From positions 1-64,000 of the forward strand of contig JANMMZ010000031.1 in the NCBI GenBank assembly GCA_031373665.1: 64,000 nt of DNA. Reading direction: 5' to 3'. The stretch's first letter is position 1, and each line of letters begins with the position of its first letter. Below are positions 38,920 to 47,856 of this stretch, in pieces. The DNA comes from M3007 sp031373665 (GTDB lineage Bacteria; Bacteroidota; Bacteroidia; Chitinophagales; Saprospiraceae). A model generated the notes under the pieces. That model was given only the letters and a program-made list of their open reading frames with translations. It made no database searches and was not told where the DNA came from. The position numbers and the translations under genes were made by a program.

Positions 38920-41838
38920 TTATTGGACGATCAATTTATTGGCAAATATTTGACCATTTAAACGGGCGCTGATAATATAATGCCCAGATGGCAAGGTTGC
39001 GGGCAATTGGACATCCAAATGAAACAACTTATTTGCTTCATGGATCTGCACACTGCTTTCCATGACGACCTTTCCAAGCAAATCTACGATGGAATATTGC
39101 ATGACTCCATTGCCATTGGGTGTAAATTCCAGAATAAAATCTCGCTGTACTGGATTGGGGTAAACCGCCATTTTATCTGACAAGGCATTGTATTCCGTCA
39201 CATACGCCTTACTGGTAGGCCTATAGTAATTGTTACAGCAAGGAACAAATGTAAACACAGGTGTGATAAAAGGGCCTGAAAAAGGAGGCTGATAATCTAC
39301 GTTGCCTGTTGTTGTATTAAAGGTAGCCAAAGCAGCATTGTCAATAATATATGGTGTTACATTGCTGTAAACGCTTGTCATGGTATTTAGATAGACGGGC
39401 AAATTGGGGTAATTGTAATGTTCACTTCGCACATTTACATGCGTTATATCTGGCATGGAGCAGGAAGCATCCCAAGGCAAATAACGATTTTCAAGATAGA
39501 TTTCGTTGTCTCCTATCTCTCGGTTTAGAAATCGAACGTTATGAGGGATGTTTGCCCCGACAACTGGACATGTAGGATATTGCAAATCTATACCTCCGTT
39601 ATCTCGTAAAACATCATTTCGGACAAAGGTGTGATGGTTATTGTTTACGTATGGATTGGTATTAAAATTTGTACTTGGCGGGAATATTTGTGCGTTGCCG
39701 GGCATGCCATAAAAAGCGTGAAAATACATCGGCGTCCAATTAAACACAACATCCATATCGAGCAAGTCAAACGGTGTATTTACATTGATCCCGTAATCAA
39801 ATGCACTGGTCACGGGCACGAAGCAAAAATGAAAACCATCGGTTCCGGCAAATGCATCTATACCCCATTTGGTCGTTCCATTGGTTACCCAATTTCCATT
39901 TCCTTGATATGTTTTGTTGGCAAAAAGATCAGCGATAGAAGAATTTCCATCTATGAGACCACCTGCAGCGTTGGTAAGTGGCAACATGTCGCCATCCCAG
40001 TCTTTATTGCAGAGGCTATTAAAACCTGTATAGATCTTTATGCCCCACCATTTTAATTTAATTTTTATAGACCAAGTACCGAAACTCAGATTAGCTAAAT
40101 CTCCATTGCCGTTCGGGTCTGAATTCATCTCCATATTAACACCGGCCAGGTTTAATTTATGTTTTAAAATAGTACCATAGACCGTGTACTTGATTCTCAA
40201 CAATCGGTCGTTGTCAACGCGGTCATTTCCATCCCAAACACGGGTTTGTCCAAACCCCATCATATTTCCATTGCTTGCAGCCATTAGCTTACAGTACTTG
40301 GGATGGCTACCCATGTTGTTTTGATCCTGAATAAAATTGTCTCGTTCATTGTGGCTGTAGTAAGAAACAGGTCCTAATAAAGATGCTGTCGAATAATGGT
40401 ACATCAATAATTGCTTTGCGGCAACTCCCTCCGCCAATAAATTGTTGTTCTTTAAAAACAATTTCGTGGCAAAAGGCAGAAAGGGTATGGCTAGGCCGCC
40501 AGTTAAATGGTTTATTATATAATTGGATATTCGTTGCAATCCCATGGGCACATGTGCCCCCTCAAAGGGAGAGTCCAGTGTTAATAGCAAGCGAGTGTTA
40601 TGCAGAGACCTTCCTTTACAATGCGATATATACTGGCCTGTTTCTTGTTGAAGGAGCGCATAATTGGCAACGATCCCGCCCATACTTTCGCCTATAATGA
40701 CAAATTCTTCCATATTATTATCAGGTATTATGTTCCCACACTTTAAATATTCCAAAAAGTCATTCAAGTTTTTCGCATTTTGACGCATATCTATCCGGCT
40801 GTTTGCCCAATCCACGACGAAAATCCGATATCCGAAATTTCTCAGATCGGACAGTCCCGGTGTCACGATTTGATCTTCATAGATGGACTGAGCATTTCGA
40901 TTTGAATTGGGCAAAAAGTCGCCGATGTCAAATCCTTCCAAGTAAATGAGGGTTCTAGCGAATTCAGGGGCTATGCTGTTACAGGGTTCAAACACTGCAA
41001 TGTTGAGGCCCGGTAAAGCGATGTTTGCATCCGCCTCGTCAAAAGGCGTATCCCTTGTTTTTTTAGAACTCATGTAACTGACCGAAGCGGCTTTTGTCTT
41101 AAAATACCGATTGTCTACAACCTCTGTCAAAATGGGATGCTTACCAGCCGTGTGATAGTTGACTTCAACGTAGTTGTCAACGCCTGGAATTAAATAGTGC
41201 CAACCCGTACTATCGCCGAAATCAATTCTAATCAGGTTGCCGGATCCTGCGCCGAGTGGGTTAAAATTATCATTCAATAAATTATTGACTCCTATTCGGA
41301 ATATCACTTTAGCCCGTGATGCCAAATTCTTATTGGGTGTAGCAGCAAAAACGGTTTTCGTGTAATAAGGAAACCCCGGTCTTGGATATTTGTCCGTAAG
41401 AATCGTATTAATGGTGTCAAAATCGAAATACAGGCCTGTCGTCAATGCTTGATCATTAAATATATAATAATCATAATACATGAGCAACATGTTAATGGTG
41501 TCTGCTCCAAACTGATAGGTTGGATCCATTACATTATCCACTGTTTTTACCGGAATGGTGTCATAGGCTGAATTTCGCATTTCCGTGTACATTTCCACCC
41601 AATTGCTGAGGCTCAGGGTATCCGCATAATTAACCTTAACAAACAGGCTTGAATCTACGGTATGTACAGCCATATCCCAGTTGAACAACCGGGGTGGAGC
41701 GGGTTTTGCAAGGTTACCAAACAATGCCCTTAACTGCCAATTAATGGAATCTATACTGGGCTGAGCATAGGATATGACGGTCATGAACAGCAATGAAACC
41801 GACAAAAGGCTTAGTTTTTTATGTATATTGGATCTCAT
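38920..41838 (-). CDS. T9SS-secreted alpha/beta-hydrolase (lipase/esterase-like)
   Basis: A 972-aa exported protein. The start at 41838 opens a signal peptide (KKLSLLSVSLLFMTVISYAQ); an upstream Met at 41925 would displace it. Residues about 250-560 hold an alpha/beta-hydrolase domain: strand and entry loop RTLIYLEGFDIGDF, then the nucleophile elbow GESMGG with S385, and TRLLLTLDSPFEGAH after it. The order resembles lipases and PGAP1-like esterases. The C-terminal third is beta-rich, and the last 80 residues form a T9SS type A sorting domain (VYPNPVQRDFILEF to NKLIVQ). It is third in a run with the PKD and HYR genes (93-bp gap with a hairpin). The acyl substrate is unknown; the Asp and His partners of S385 are not assigned with certainty. 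Confidence 0.88.
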   Translation of the reverse strand: MRSNIHKKLSLLSVSLLFMTVISYAQPSIDSINWQLRALFGNLAKPAPPRLFNWDMAVHTVDSSLFVKVNYADTLSLSNWVEMYTEMRNSAYDTIPVKTVDNVMDPTYQFGADTINMLLMYYDYYIFNDQALTTGLYFDFDTINTILTDKYPRPGFPYYTKTVFAATPNKNLASRAKVIFRIGVNNLLNDNFNPLGAGSGNLIRIDFGDSTGWHYLIPGVDNYVEVNYHTAGKHPILTEVVDNRYFKTKAASVSYMSSKKTRDTPFDEADANIALPGLNIAVFEPCNSIAPEFARTLIYLEGFDIGDFLPNSNRNAQSIYEDQIVTPGLSDLRNFGYRIFVVDWANSRIDMRQNAKNLNDFLEYLKCGNIIPDNNMEEFVIIGESMGGIVANYALLQQETGQYISHCKGRSLHNTRLLLTLDSPFEGAHVPMGLQRISNYIINHLTGGLAIPFLPFATKLFLKNNNLLAEGVAAKQLLMYHYSTASLLGPVSYYSHNERDNFIQDQNNMGSHPKYCKLMAASNGNMMGFGQTRVWDGNDRVDNDRLLRIKYTVYGTILKHKLNLAGVNMEMNSDPNGNGDLANLSFGTWSIKIKLKWWGIKIYTGFNSLCNKDWDGDMLPLTNAAGGLIDGNSSIADLFANKTYQGNGNWVTNGTTKWGIDAFAGTDGFHFCFVPVTSAFDYGINVNTPFDLLDMDVVFNWTPMYFHAFYGMPGNAQIFPPSTNFNTNPYVNNNHHTFVRNDVLRDNGGIDLQYPTCPVVGANIPHNVRFLNREIGDNEIYLENRYLPWDASCSMPDITHVNVRSEHYNYPNLPVYLNTMTSVYSNVTPYIIDNAALATFNTTTGNVDYQPPFSGPFITPVFTFVPCCNNYYRPTSKAYVTEYNALSDKMAVYPNPVQRDFILEFTPNGNGVMQYSIVDLLGKVVMESSVQIHEANKLFHLDVQLPATLPSGHYIISARLNGQIFANKLIVQ

Positions 41839-41871
41839 ATTGTACAAATTGAATAGATGAAAAGAATGAAT

Positions 41872-41923
41872 GGACGCAACTGTACCCTTTCTTGTCAGCA
41901 ACAAAAAAAGATACAGTTGCGCC
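41872..41923. other. Intercistronic inverted repeat
   Basis: GGACGCAACTGTA (41872-41884) and TACAGTTGCGCC (41912-41923) are near-perfect inverted repeats in the 93-bp gap between the HYR and lipase-like genes. On the transcribed strand the T run lies inside the loop, so it is not a classical terminator. It may be an RNA processing or stability element. Confidence 0.45.
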
Positions 41924-41931
41924 ATTGATTA

Positions 41932-42891
41932 TTAGAATTTTACACCACGCAATACATGGACATAACTGCCATCTGCGCTGAAAATTTTAATACAATAAAT
42001 ACCTGGCTTCATCTCAGTGGCATCTAATACCAGTTGATCCGATTTTGCAGACCACAGCGATACTTTTAACAAATGACCTTGCAGATCGAATACCTGAACA
42101 TTGATATTCATATCAAGTTGTTTGGAAGCATTCAATACAAGATGATTGGTAAAAGGGTTCGGCATTATACTCATGCTAAGTGGTAATAGTGAATTTGAGT
42201 TGCTCTTACTACTACTCGTGGCTTCGATATGTGTTTGACTTTGGCCGCGATCTGCATAAGTTGACCTAGAAAAGCCTGACTCAACGGTGACTGTAAAGAT
42301 ACATTCAGCAATATTCCCGGATGCATCTATAGCCGTATAAACCACCTCATAGTGTCCAATTTGAAACTCCCAGCCACAAGGATAGTCACCGTTTTTTATG
42401 ATGACTGGCCCGCAGTTGTCCTTCGCTTGTGGAAGCGGCCATTTGCCGATTGCGCTTTGTCCATCGCCTGTGTACAGTGTAATATTACTGGGACAATAGG
42501 TAAATACGGGAGATTCCGTATCTGCTTGTACAAGGACACTGAAATGGCAATATGCTTCCGATGTTTTTCCTGTTGAAATCTCGGTGGATGTCGCTAGATA
42601 GGTAATTTGATACGTACCAATCCCCACGATGGATCCCTTCAAAGGTCCTTCCACTTGTTTGATTGAAAAACTATTACAGGCACCCGTTGTATTTGCAACC
42701 GGATCTTGCCAGCTGATGACCTCCCTACGGGAATTATCACAATCAATGATGGAAACATTTTCTGGGCAATAAGAGAAAAACACGGTGCATTGGGCCATCG
42801 CGCTTCCTGAAAAGAGGGCAGGGGAAAAACACCATAAGAAAGATGAAAGGTGAAACAGGCGTTTTGCCTGTATTAAATGTTTACTATACAT
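41932..42891 (-). CDS. T9SS-secreted HYR-domain protein
   Basis: A 319-aa exported protein. The start at 42891 gives a signal sequence ending near SAMAQ; upstream Mets would overlap the preceding gene. Two HYR-type beta-sandwich domains follow: residues about 35-125 (FSYCPENVSI...GTYQITYLAT) and about 130-215 (FTYCPSNITLYTG...GHYEVVYTAIDASGNIAECIFTVTV). HYR domains are Ig-like adhesion modules. After a Ser/Asn-rich linker, a T9SS type A sorting domain ends the protein (SIMPNPFTNHLVL to VLRGVKF). It is the middle gene of a run that begins 52 bp upstream with the PKD gene, so it is likely an accessory surface adhesin of the same system. Confidence 0.88.
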   Translation of the reverse strand: MYSKHLIQAKRLFHLSSFLWCFSPALFSGSAMAQCTVFFSYCPENVSIIDCDNSRREVISWQDPVANTTGACNSFSIKQVEGPLKGSIVGIGTYQITYLATSTEISTGKTSEAYCHFSVLVQADTESPVFTYCPSNITLYTGDGQSAIGKWPLPQAKDNCGPVIIKNGDYPCGWEFQIGHYEVVYTAIDASGNIAECIFTVTVESGFSRSTYADRGQSQTHIEATSSSKSNSNSLLPLSMSIMPNPFTNHLVLNASKQLDMNINVQVFDLQGHLLKVSLWSAKSDQLVLDATEMKPGIYCIKIFSADGSYVHVLRGVKF

Positions 42892-42943
42892 ACTGAAAAA
42901 TTTAAAAGTGAAAAAAAAGTTTTTGATGTTTCCGTACTCCTGC

Positions 42944-45040
42944 TTAAAACCAGTCCAACCACCAGCGGAATTCATCACAATCCTTACCAAGTTCCAGTTG
43001 TTTTGTAACGGTAGTCCCTGATTTTACGACTCGGTGTGTAGAGATGATGCTTTTTTTCCTGGATCGGTATTTGGCACCGACATCTTCCCGGTATTTGGCT
43101 TTTGTTTTGTTGTATTTGATGGTCGAACCACTTACAGGTTGTTCTTCTTTGCAATTACAAACCCCATCACATTTGTAGATAAGGCCATTCAACGACGATT
43201 CAATTTCTTCTGCTTTTTTGCCTTTCCAGTATTTAATACCGCCAATTTTTTTCTTTATTTTTAATTTTGTTTTAACCTTAATATTGTGAATTAAAGGCAA
43301 TTGACGTTGTACCATTTTATACTTCATCTTATAATCTTTACCCCCAGCGGAGAAAAGTTCAGAATCCCTTGCCGCATCATTTTTTGCACAGCAGGCAAGA
43401 TACACTTTGATGGTTTTCACAACCGTACAGCGTCCGCCGGTTGAGCAATATCCCGTAAACTTGATGGTATAGGTTACATTATTTTCGACCTTATAACACA
43501 CTTTCTGTCGCAGGCCATTCGCGTCTTTAAAATCCGAACATGGCAAGGGTGTCAGCGCAGGAGAAATCTCCCATGTTCCACTCATATTTCCGGTACAAAT
43601 AAACTTTCCATCTGGGCACAAAATCGTATCAAAATCGGCCATACAAGGTTCGACAATGACTGGAATGCTTACGGTTTTATTGCAAGCAGGTGAGTCACTG
43701 TCTTTCATATTGAGTTTCAGGTTAAATGTTTTGCCATGACAACCTACTTGGGTATAATCGTGGGACACATTAATGTCTGACGCACCTGTTGTTAGTGTTT
43801 GTCCATCGCCAAAATTCCAGTCAAAGGTCACCGGACATTTTCCACCCGTGGATTGGTTTTTAAAATGCACCTTGATGAAATCTGGATTGGGCGGGCAGGG
43901 GCAAAATTCATAATAATCCACCTTCACGGCAGGAGTGCACACATTGGAGAGGGTGATGCTCTTGGTTTTACTGTGCGAACATCCATAAATATCCAATATG
44001 GTCACGGTGACACTGAATGTGCCATAGCTCAGAAAATCGTAGGAGACGGAGTTTCCAGAAGTAGGGAAACCAGTTTGGCCAACACAAGACCAGGAAACAC
44101 TTGACACCTCAGCCGGATCGTTGATGCCCGTTGCGGTGAAAACCACATTGGTTCCGCACAAAATTGGTCCAATTTGCCATGTGAAATCAGGATTGATTAC
44201 TGGAATACTGACGGCATTTTGAGACAAGCATGTATCTTGACCCGAATTTCCGATGGCCATTAAATTAATCACATAATTGCCCGAAGTAGCGAAGTTGACA
44301 ATAGGATTTTGTGTAGATGGAATGCTCGGTGTAGCGGGGCCAGATACTACTACCCAGTCATAGGTATCAAAATCATTTGGTCCACTTAAACTAACATCAT
44401 AGGTACTCATTCCATTACAAGTAATGTTAAAATCAAAATAACAATCTATCATTTTAGCATTTCCGTCATCATCACAACCCTCATCATCTTCCTCTTCTTC
44501 TCTGGCCGCAAATACAAACAGGTTTGGATCATTCAGCGATGTAGTTTGTGTATAAAGCGTCCAATCTTCCTCTTCTTGATAGTCCCTATCACAATAAATT
44601 TCAATATTATGTATGCATACAACATTGTCATTTACGTCAATCCATTCAATTTGAAGATTATGTGGAGACGTTTGTCCATCTAACCAGATCAGAAACTCAT
44701 CTTCAATGGCGTTGCCATAGGGAATGGATGTGCTGCCGACCGGATTCCATTCTACTGATTGGGGGTAATTGTTGCTTTGTACCCATTCATCTCCTTCAGC
44801 GCAACAAATCTTAGTTTCGCACATAGCAGAGACTCTGATTTTTTTAATTTTGGATTCATCATACAGGTTTACAAAATGCAAACTGTAGGCACAACACGAA
44901 GACTCCTCGGTACTTGGAGGATTGGTTTTTACGGCCGCAAAAGCGGCAACTGGATTCCCTGCATTGGACAAGGAAAGAAACAGATTAAATGAACCCAAAA
45001 AAAGGAACATTTGAATCAAATAGCAATAATGCTTTTTCAT
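42944..45040 (-). CDS. Secreted PKD-domain protein with basic C-terminus, no sorting domain
   Basis: A 698-aa exported protein. A signal peptide covers about residues 1-27 (LSLSNAG). The N-terminal part is Cys-rich (ESSCCAYSLHF, ETKICCAEGDEW). An acidic stretch (EEEEDDEGCDDDG) separates it from three PKD-like domains over about 200-480, with DWVVVSGPATP, SVSWSCVGQTG and VTFDWNFGDGQTL cores. The C-terminal 170 residues are unusually basic (KVKTKLKIKKKIGGIKYW, KYNKTKAKYRED) and Cys-containing, and end DEFRWWLDWF. There is no T9SS sorting domain, unlike most neighbours. It is first in the run PKD-HYR-lipase-like and has the R1 ECF-like motif 115 bp upstream. Confidence 0.85.
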   Translation of the reverse strand: MKKHYCYLIQMFLFLGSFNLFLSLSNAGNPVAAFAAVKTNPPSTEESSCCAYSLHFVNLYDESKIKKIRVSAMCETKICCAEGDEWVQSNNYPQSVEWNPVGSTSIPYGNAIEDEFLIWLDGQTSPHNLQIEWIDVNDNVVCIHNIEIYCDRDYQEEEDWTLYTQTTSLNDPNLFVFAAREEEEDDEGCDDDGNAKMIDCYFDFNITCNGMSTYDVSLSGPNDFDTYDWVVVSGPATPSIPSTQNPIVNFATSGNYVINLMAIGNSGQDTCLSQNAVSIPVINPDFTWQIGPILCGTNVVFTATGINDPAEVSSVSWSCVGQTGFPTSGNSVSYDFLSYGTFSVTVTILDIYGCSHSKTKSITLSNVCTPAVKVDYYEFCPCPPNPDFIKVHFKNQSTGGKCPVTFDWNFGDGQTLTTGASDINVSHDYTQVGCHGKTFNLKLNMKDSDSPACNKTVSIPVIVEPCMADFDTILCPDGKFICTGNMSGTWEISPALTPLPCSDFKDANGLRQKVCYKVENNVTYTIKFTGYCSTGGRCTVVKTIKVYLACCAKNDAARDSELFSAGGKDYKMKYKMVQRQLPLIHNIKVKTKLKIKKKIGGIKYWKGKKAEEIESSLNGLIYKCDGVCNCKEEQPVSGSTIKYNKTKAKYREDVGAKYRSRKKSIISTHRVVKSGTTVTKQLELGKDCDEFRWWLDWF

Positions 45041-45154
45041 TGTTTAAATTATTTTAAAGTGAAAATATTCTGCAATTCACACATTGCAAAGCTGATCTTT
45101 GATTCTCCCAAACAGTTTTGCTTCCGGCTGCTCCCTGTTGGGCTTCAACATGAA

Positions 45155-45181
45155 AAGCCCCCGTCCCCTCCATGGTGACAC
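45155..45181 (-). promoter_or_regulatory. Putative ECF promoter R1
   Basis: Minus strand: GTGTCACC (45174-45181 reversed), 13 nt, then GGGCTT (45155-45160). It points at the PKD gene start, 115 bp away. Confidence 0.58.
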
Positions 45182-45205
45182 TCCGAAAAAATATACTTTA
45201 AGGTG

Positions 45206-45232
45206 CTGTCACCATTGAAGAAACGAGGGCTT
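45206..45232 (+). promoter_or_regulatory. Putative ECF promoter R2
   Basis: Plus strand: CTGTCACC ending at 45213, 13 nt, GGGCTTA from 45227. It points at the second ECF sigma gene, but at some distance (about 380 bp). Confidence 0.5.
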
Positions 45233-45427
45233 ACATTATGATTAATAAGGCTTATTTGCCCCTTTTATGTTGAAATATGTGCCAAATTCCAATTTTCATC
45301 CTCTTGTTTTTAACAAAAATAATTTAAGTTTTTTTAAAATAAATCTACCTTTTTCTAAATATTTGGGAATCTGATTTCAATACTATTCCTAGCGATTATA
45401 TCTATTGTGAAAATAATTTATTAAAAA

Positions 45428-45454
45428 GTGTCACCATCAAAGAAATCAAGGCTT
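45428..45454 (+). promoter_or_regulatory. Putative ECF promoter R3
   Basis: Plus strand: GTGTCACC (45428-45435), 13 nt, AGGCTTA (from 45449). It lies about 160 bp before the chosen sigma start and is the better candidate for autoregulation. Confidence 0.55.
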
Positions 45455-45613
45455 ATATAATTGCAGTGCCGATTCATTCGGAAGTGGAGTACAAATAAAC
45501 TATCCGTTATGGCGAAGTTATTTTTCAATAATTTAAATCCATAATTTTAAAATAAACCTACCTTTGCTATGCTATTAGACATTCCGATAAGTCCCTTCAA
45601 ATCCAGCATTCCA

Positions 45614-46189
45614 ATGGAATCCACAAGAATGGTAAATAAAAATTTTGACTTGAGTGACGTTGAATTTGAGACACTCCTAAGTGAGTTGGAAAGTGGCAAC
45701 GAAGCACTTTTTGAACGCATATTCGTAAAAAAATATTGGAAATTTGTACACCGGTTGCAGGCATCTCACGGCATCAACCAAGCAGATGCAGAAGATGCTG
45801 TCATGGATGGTTTATTACAATTTCGCAAAATTTTACTCTCTCGAAAAGTCATCTGGGGTAATCTAGAGGCTTACTTAACTCGAATCATCGTCACAGATTT
45901 TCAGAAAAAACAAAAACGCATACGAGAAACGTCCGTAGAAAGTTTTGACGAAAATATGGCTGATGCCGACATTTTGCCCCAGTTTTCTACAGAAGAACTC
46001 GCCGCATTTAAAAAAGCATGGGATAGTCTATGTGATAAATGCAGCACCGTCTTGCGAAAATTTTATTACGATGAAATGCCTCACCACCGCATCGCGGAGT
46101 TGCTCAACAAACGGGTTGATGCCATTAAGCAAGACAAGCACCGATGCATCGAAAAACTTCGTAAAAACTTTTTTTTAAACCCAGTATAG
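45614..46189 (+). CDS. ECF-family RNA polymerase sigma factor (second)
   Basis: A 191-aa sigma-70-family protein. Region 2 covers about residues 20-95 (NEALFERIFVKKYWKFVHRLQA, QADAEDAVMDGLLQFRKIL, NLEAYLTRIIVTDFQKKQKR). Region 4 covers about 130-185 (FKKAWDSLCDKCSTVLRKFYYDEMPHHRIAELLNKRVDAIKQDKHRCIEKLRK), with the helix-turn-helix that reads the -35 box. The start is uncertain: an ATG at 45569 directly follows a -7-like TACCTTTGC and would probably precede the transcription start, so 45614 (or 45629) is preferred. The TPR membrane protein follows after 9 bp. It is likely autoregulated through R3/R2. Confidence 0.93.
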   Translation: MESTRMVNKNFDLSDVEFETLLSELESGNEALFERIFVKKYWKFVHRLQASHGINQADAEDAVMDGLLQFRKILLSRKVIWGNLEAYLTRIIVTDFQKKQKRIRETSVESFDENMADADILPQFSTEELAAFKKAWDSLCDKCSTVLRKFYYDEMPHHRIAELLNKRVDAIKQDKHRCIEKLRKNFFLNPV

Positions 46190-46198
46190 ATCTAACGT

Positions 46199-46864
46199 AT
46201 GAACGACTTTACAGATTCTGAACATTACAACAACTTACAGCCTGAAGACCTTTCAGTGCGTGAAAAACAATTGTTGCAAACGCATCTTGATCGAGAAAAA
46301 GCAGATCATTGGCGAAAATTGGCTGGGCCCAAACCAACAACATTTAAAACCTTTTTAGGCTTGAAGAAATGGCCATTTTGGCTGGTAGCAGCCTCGCTGC
46401 TCGCTGTGGTTTGCTGGCGTCTTAGCAGTCTCATCCCCTCAATATCTCCTGACAAACCAATGATGGCATCGCGCAGCGATTTGATTGATTACCCTTTCGA
46501 GAACATCAATGTACGAGGCACACAGGTCGCTCCAATTATTGTTCACACAGCAGTAGCTGTAGCAGCATACAATAAGCAGGACTATGCTACAGCATTCCGT
46601 GAAGCAGCGGCTGAAGATCATTTTTTTAAAGGCGTTTGCCTACTTGAGATGAACCAACCTGAAAAAGCCATTGCTGAATTTGCGGCCTTTAAAAACATTA
46701 CTTTCGATGAGTTTTACTATTATCAAGGTGTAGCACTACAAGATGCTGGTCAGAAACAGGAGGCCAAGCAAGCGTTTCAAAAGGTGCTGGACAGTAAAAC
46801 AGTGCGGCCAAATCTGCGAGGGGATGTACTGAAACGAATGAAAAAAGACGTACTAAACAACTAA
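46199..46864 (+). CDS. Membrane TPR protein, candidate anti-sigma partner
   Basis: A 221-aa protein co-transcribed with the second ECF sigma factor (9-bp gap). Residues 1-57 are cytoplasmic-looking and charged, with LSVREKQLLQTHLDREKADHWRKL, in the position expected for sigma binding. One transmembrane helix follows (58-77, WPFWLVAASLLAVVCWRL). Residues about 115-215 are two to three TPR repeats predicted to be periplasmic (YNKQDYATAFREAAAEDHFFKGVCLLEMNQPEKAIAEF, then YYYQGVALQDAGQKQEAKQAFQKVL). The layout fits a transmembrane regulator that holds the sigma factor and senses a periplasmic partner, perhaps another TPR protein such as the CHAT peptidase. This role is inferred from position and topology only. 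Confidence 0.85.
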   Translation: MNDFTDSEHYNNLQPEDLSVREKQLLQTHLDREKADHWRKLAGPKPTTFKTFLGLKKWPFWLVAASLLAVVCWRLSSLIPSISPDKPMMASRSDLIDYPFENINVRGTQVAPIIVHTAVAVAAYNKQDYATAFREAAAEDHFFKGVCLLEMNQPEKAIAEFAAFKNITFDEFYYYQGVALQDAGQKQEAKQAFQKVLDSKTVRPNLRGDVLKRMKKDVLNN

Positions 46865-47064
46865 GAGCCTTTTTCTAAACCTACCTGATACGATTATGCT
46901 TGATCTTTTCCCATATAACGAAGGATTGCTGATTTGATTTGACCTTGAGGGAAATCCATTCCTCCTTATCTATTAGTCCCAGCAGCCACATTTTTTTTGC
47001 ATTGATATATCTTGCTTTTATTAGCATAAAACTAGGACTAAGATCTCCGCAAAGTGCTACGGCA

Positions 47065-47703
47065 TTAAACTCCATACATCTTATATATCGCCACATAATG
47101 CGCAATCGTACCTCCCAATACAAATAAATGCCAAACAGCATGCGCATATTTATATTGATCCATTCGGTAAAAAATAACACCCGTCGTATAACTCAAACCG
47201 CCTATCAATATCCATTTAAATACCTCAAATGACATGATGTCTAAACAGGGCTTTATTAAAAAAACCAAGGACCAGCCTAAGAAAATATAAACAAAAAGCG
47301 ACGCTTTTTCATATTTTCCCATGAAAAATAACTTCAATACCGATCCTATTAGTATGATAACCCATTGCATGATGAGAAAAATAGTTCCTGTTTGCGGATC
47401 TATATAATGCTGTATGATGGGTACATATGTGCCACCTATTAAGAAATAGATACTTACATGATCGCATATATGCAATCTATTTTTAATGTTAGGCATTTGC
47501 ACAGCGTGGTATAAAGTAGAGGATATATACACCGCCAACATACCAAAAATAAATATCAACACAGCCCAATAAGCAGTTAAATAACCCGTATTACTGGCTT
47601 TTTCTAATAAATATGGAGCGGCGAGTACTGTAAAAACAATGCCCATGCCGTGTGTAGTGGCATTGACGATTTCTTCGGGATAGGTCTGTGGACGAGTACT
47701 CAT
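47065..47703 (-). CDS. trhA: PAQR/hemolysin III-family membrane protein
   Basis: A 212-aa integral membrane protein with seven predicted helices, of the PAQR (progestin/adipoQ receptor, hemolysin III) family. Family motifs: the N-terminal E-(I/E)-x-N-x-x-(T/S)-H-G (EEIVNATTHG), SSTLYHA after helix 2, DHVSIYFLIGGTYVP in the middle, and the late AHAVWHLFVLGGTIAHY. The conserved Ser, Asp and His residues form the presumed zinc site and hydrolase-like centre. In bacteria this family maintains membrane fluidity or energetics; haemolysis is a historical label. The gene is alone, with 200 bp of featureless sequence between it and the convergent TPR gene. Confidence 0.93.
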   Translation of the reverse strand: MSTRPQTYPEEIVNATTHGMGIVFTVLAAPYLLEKASNTGYLTAYWAVLIFIFGMLAVYISSTLYHAVQMPNIKNRLHICDHVSIYFLIGGTYVPIIQHYIDPQTGTIFLIMQWVIILIGSVLKLFFMGKYEKASLFVYIFLGWSLVFLIKPCLDIMSFEVFKWILIGGLSYTTGVIFYRMDQYKYAHAVWHLFVLGGTIAHYVAIYKMYGV

Positions 47704-47856
47704 AATGTTATTTTATTGACCTATAAAACAGCCAGACAAGTAACGAACGATCAAATTAGAATGTTGCTAGAAGGGTCTAGTATTCCCTAGAAAAGAAATG
47801 GGGCTGAACTTGTGTCCAACCCCATTTCAGGATTCAAAAATACACCTCTGTTATTT

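Larger units (their letters stand above)
45041..45613. other. Divergent regulatory region between the PKD operon and second ECF sigma operon
   Basis: About 570 bp without a gene. It contains three copies of the GTCACC-N13-RGGCTT motif (one on the minus strand, two on the plus). R1 and R2 together form an imperfect inverted repeat of about 28-nt arms at 45155-45232. TACCTTTGC just before 45569 looks like a housekeeping -7 element for the sigma gene. Confidence 0.6.

Noticed and set aside
46881..47180. Short frames on both strands between the TPR and trhA genes
   Set aside because: They overlap the 3' end of trhA and have no coding character.
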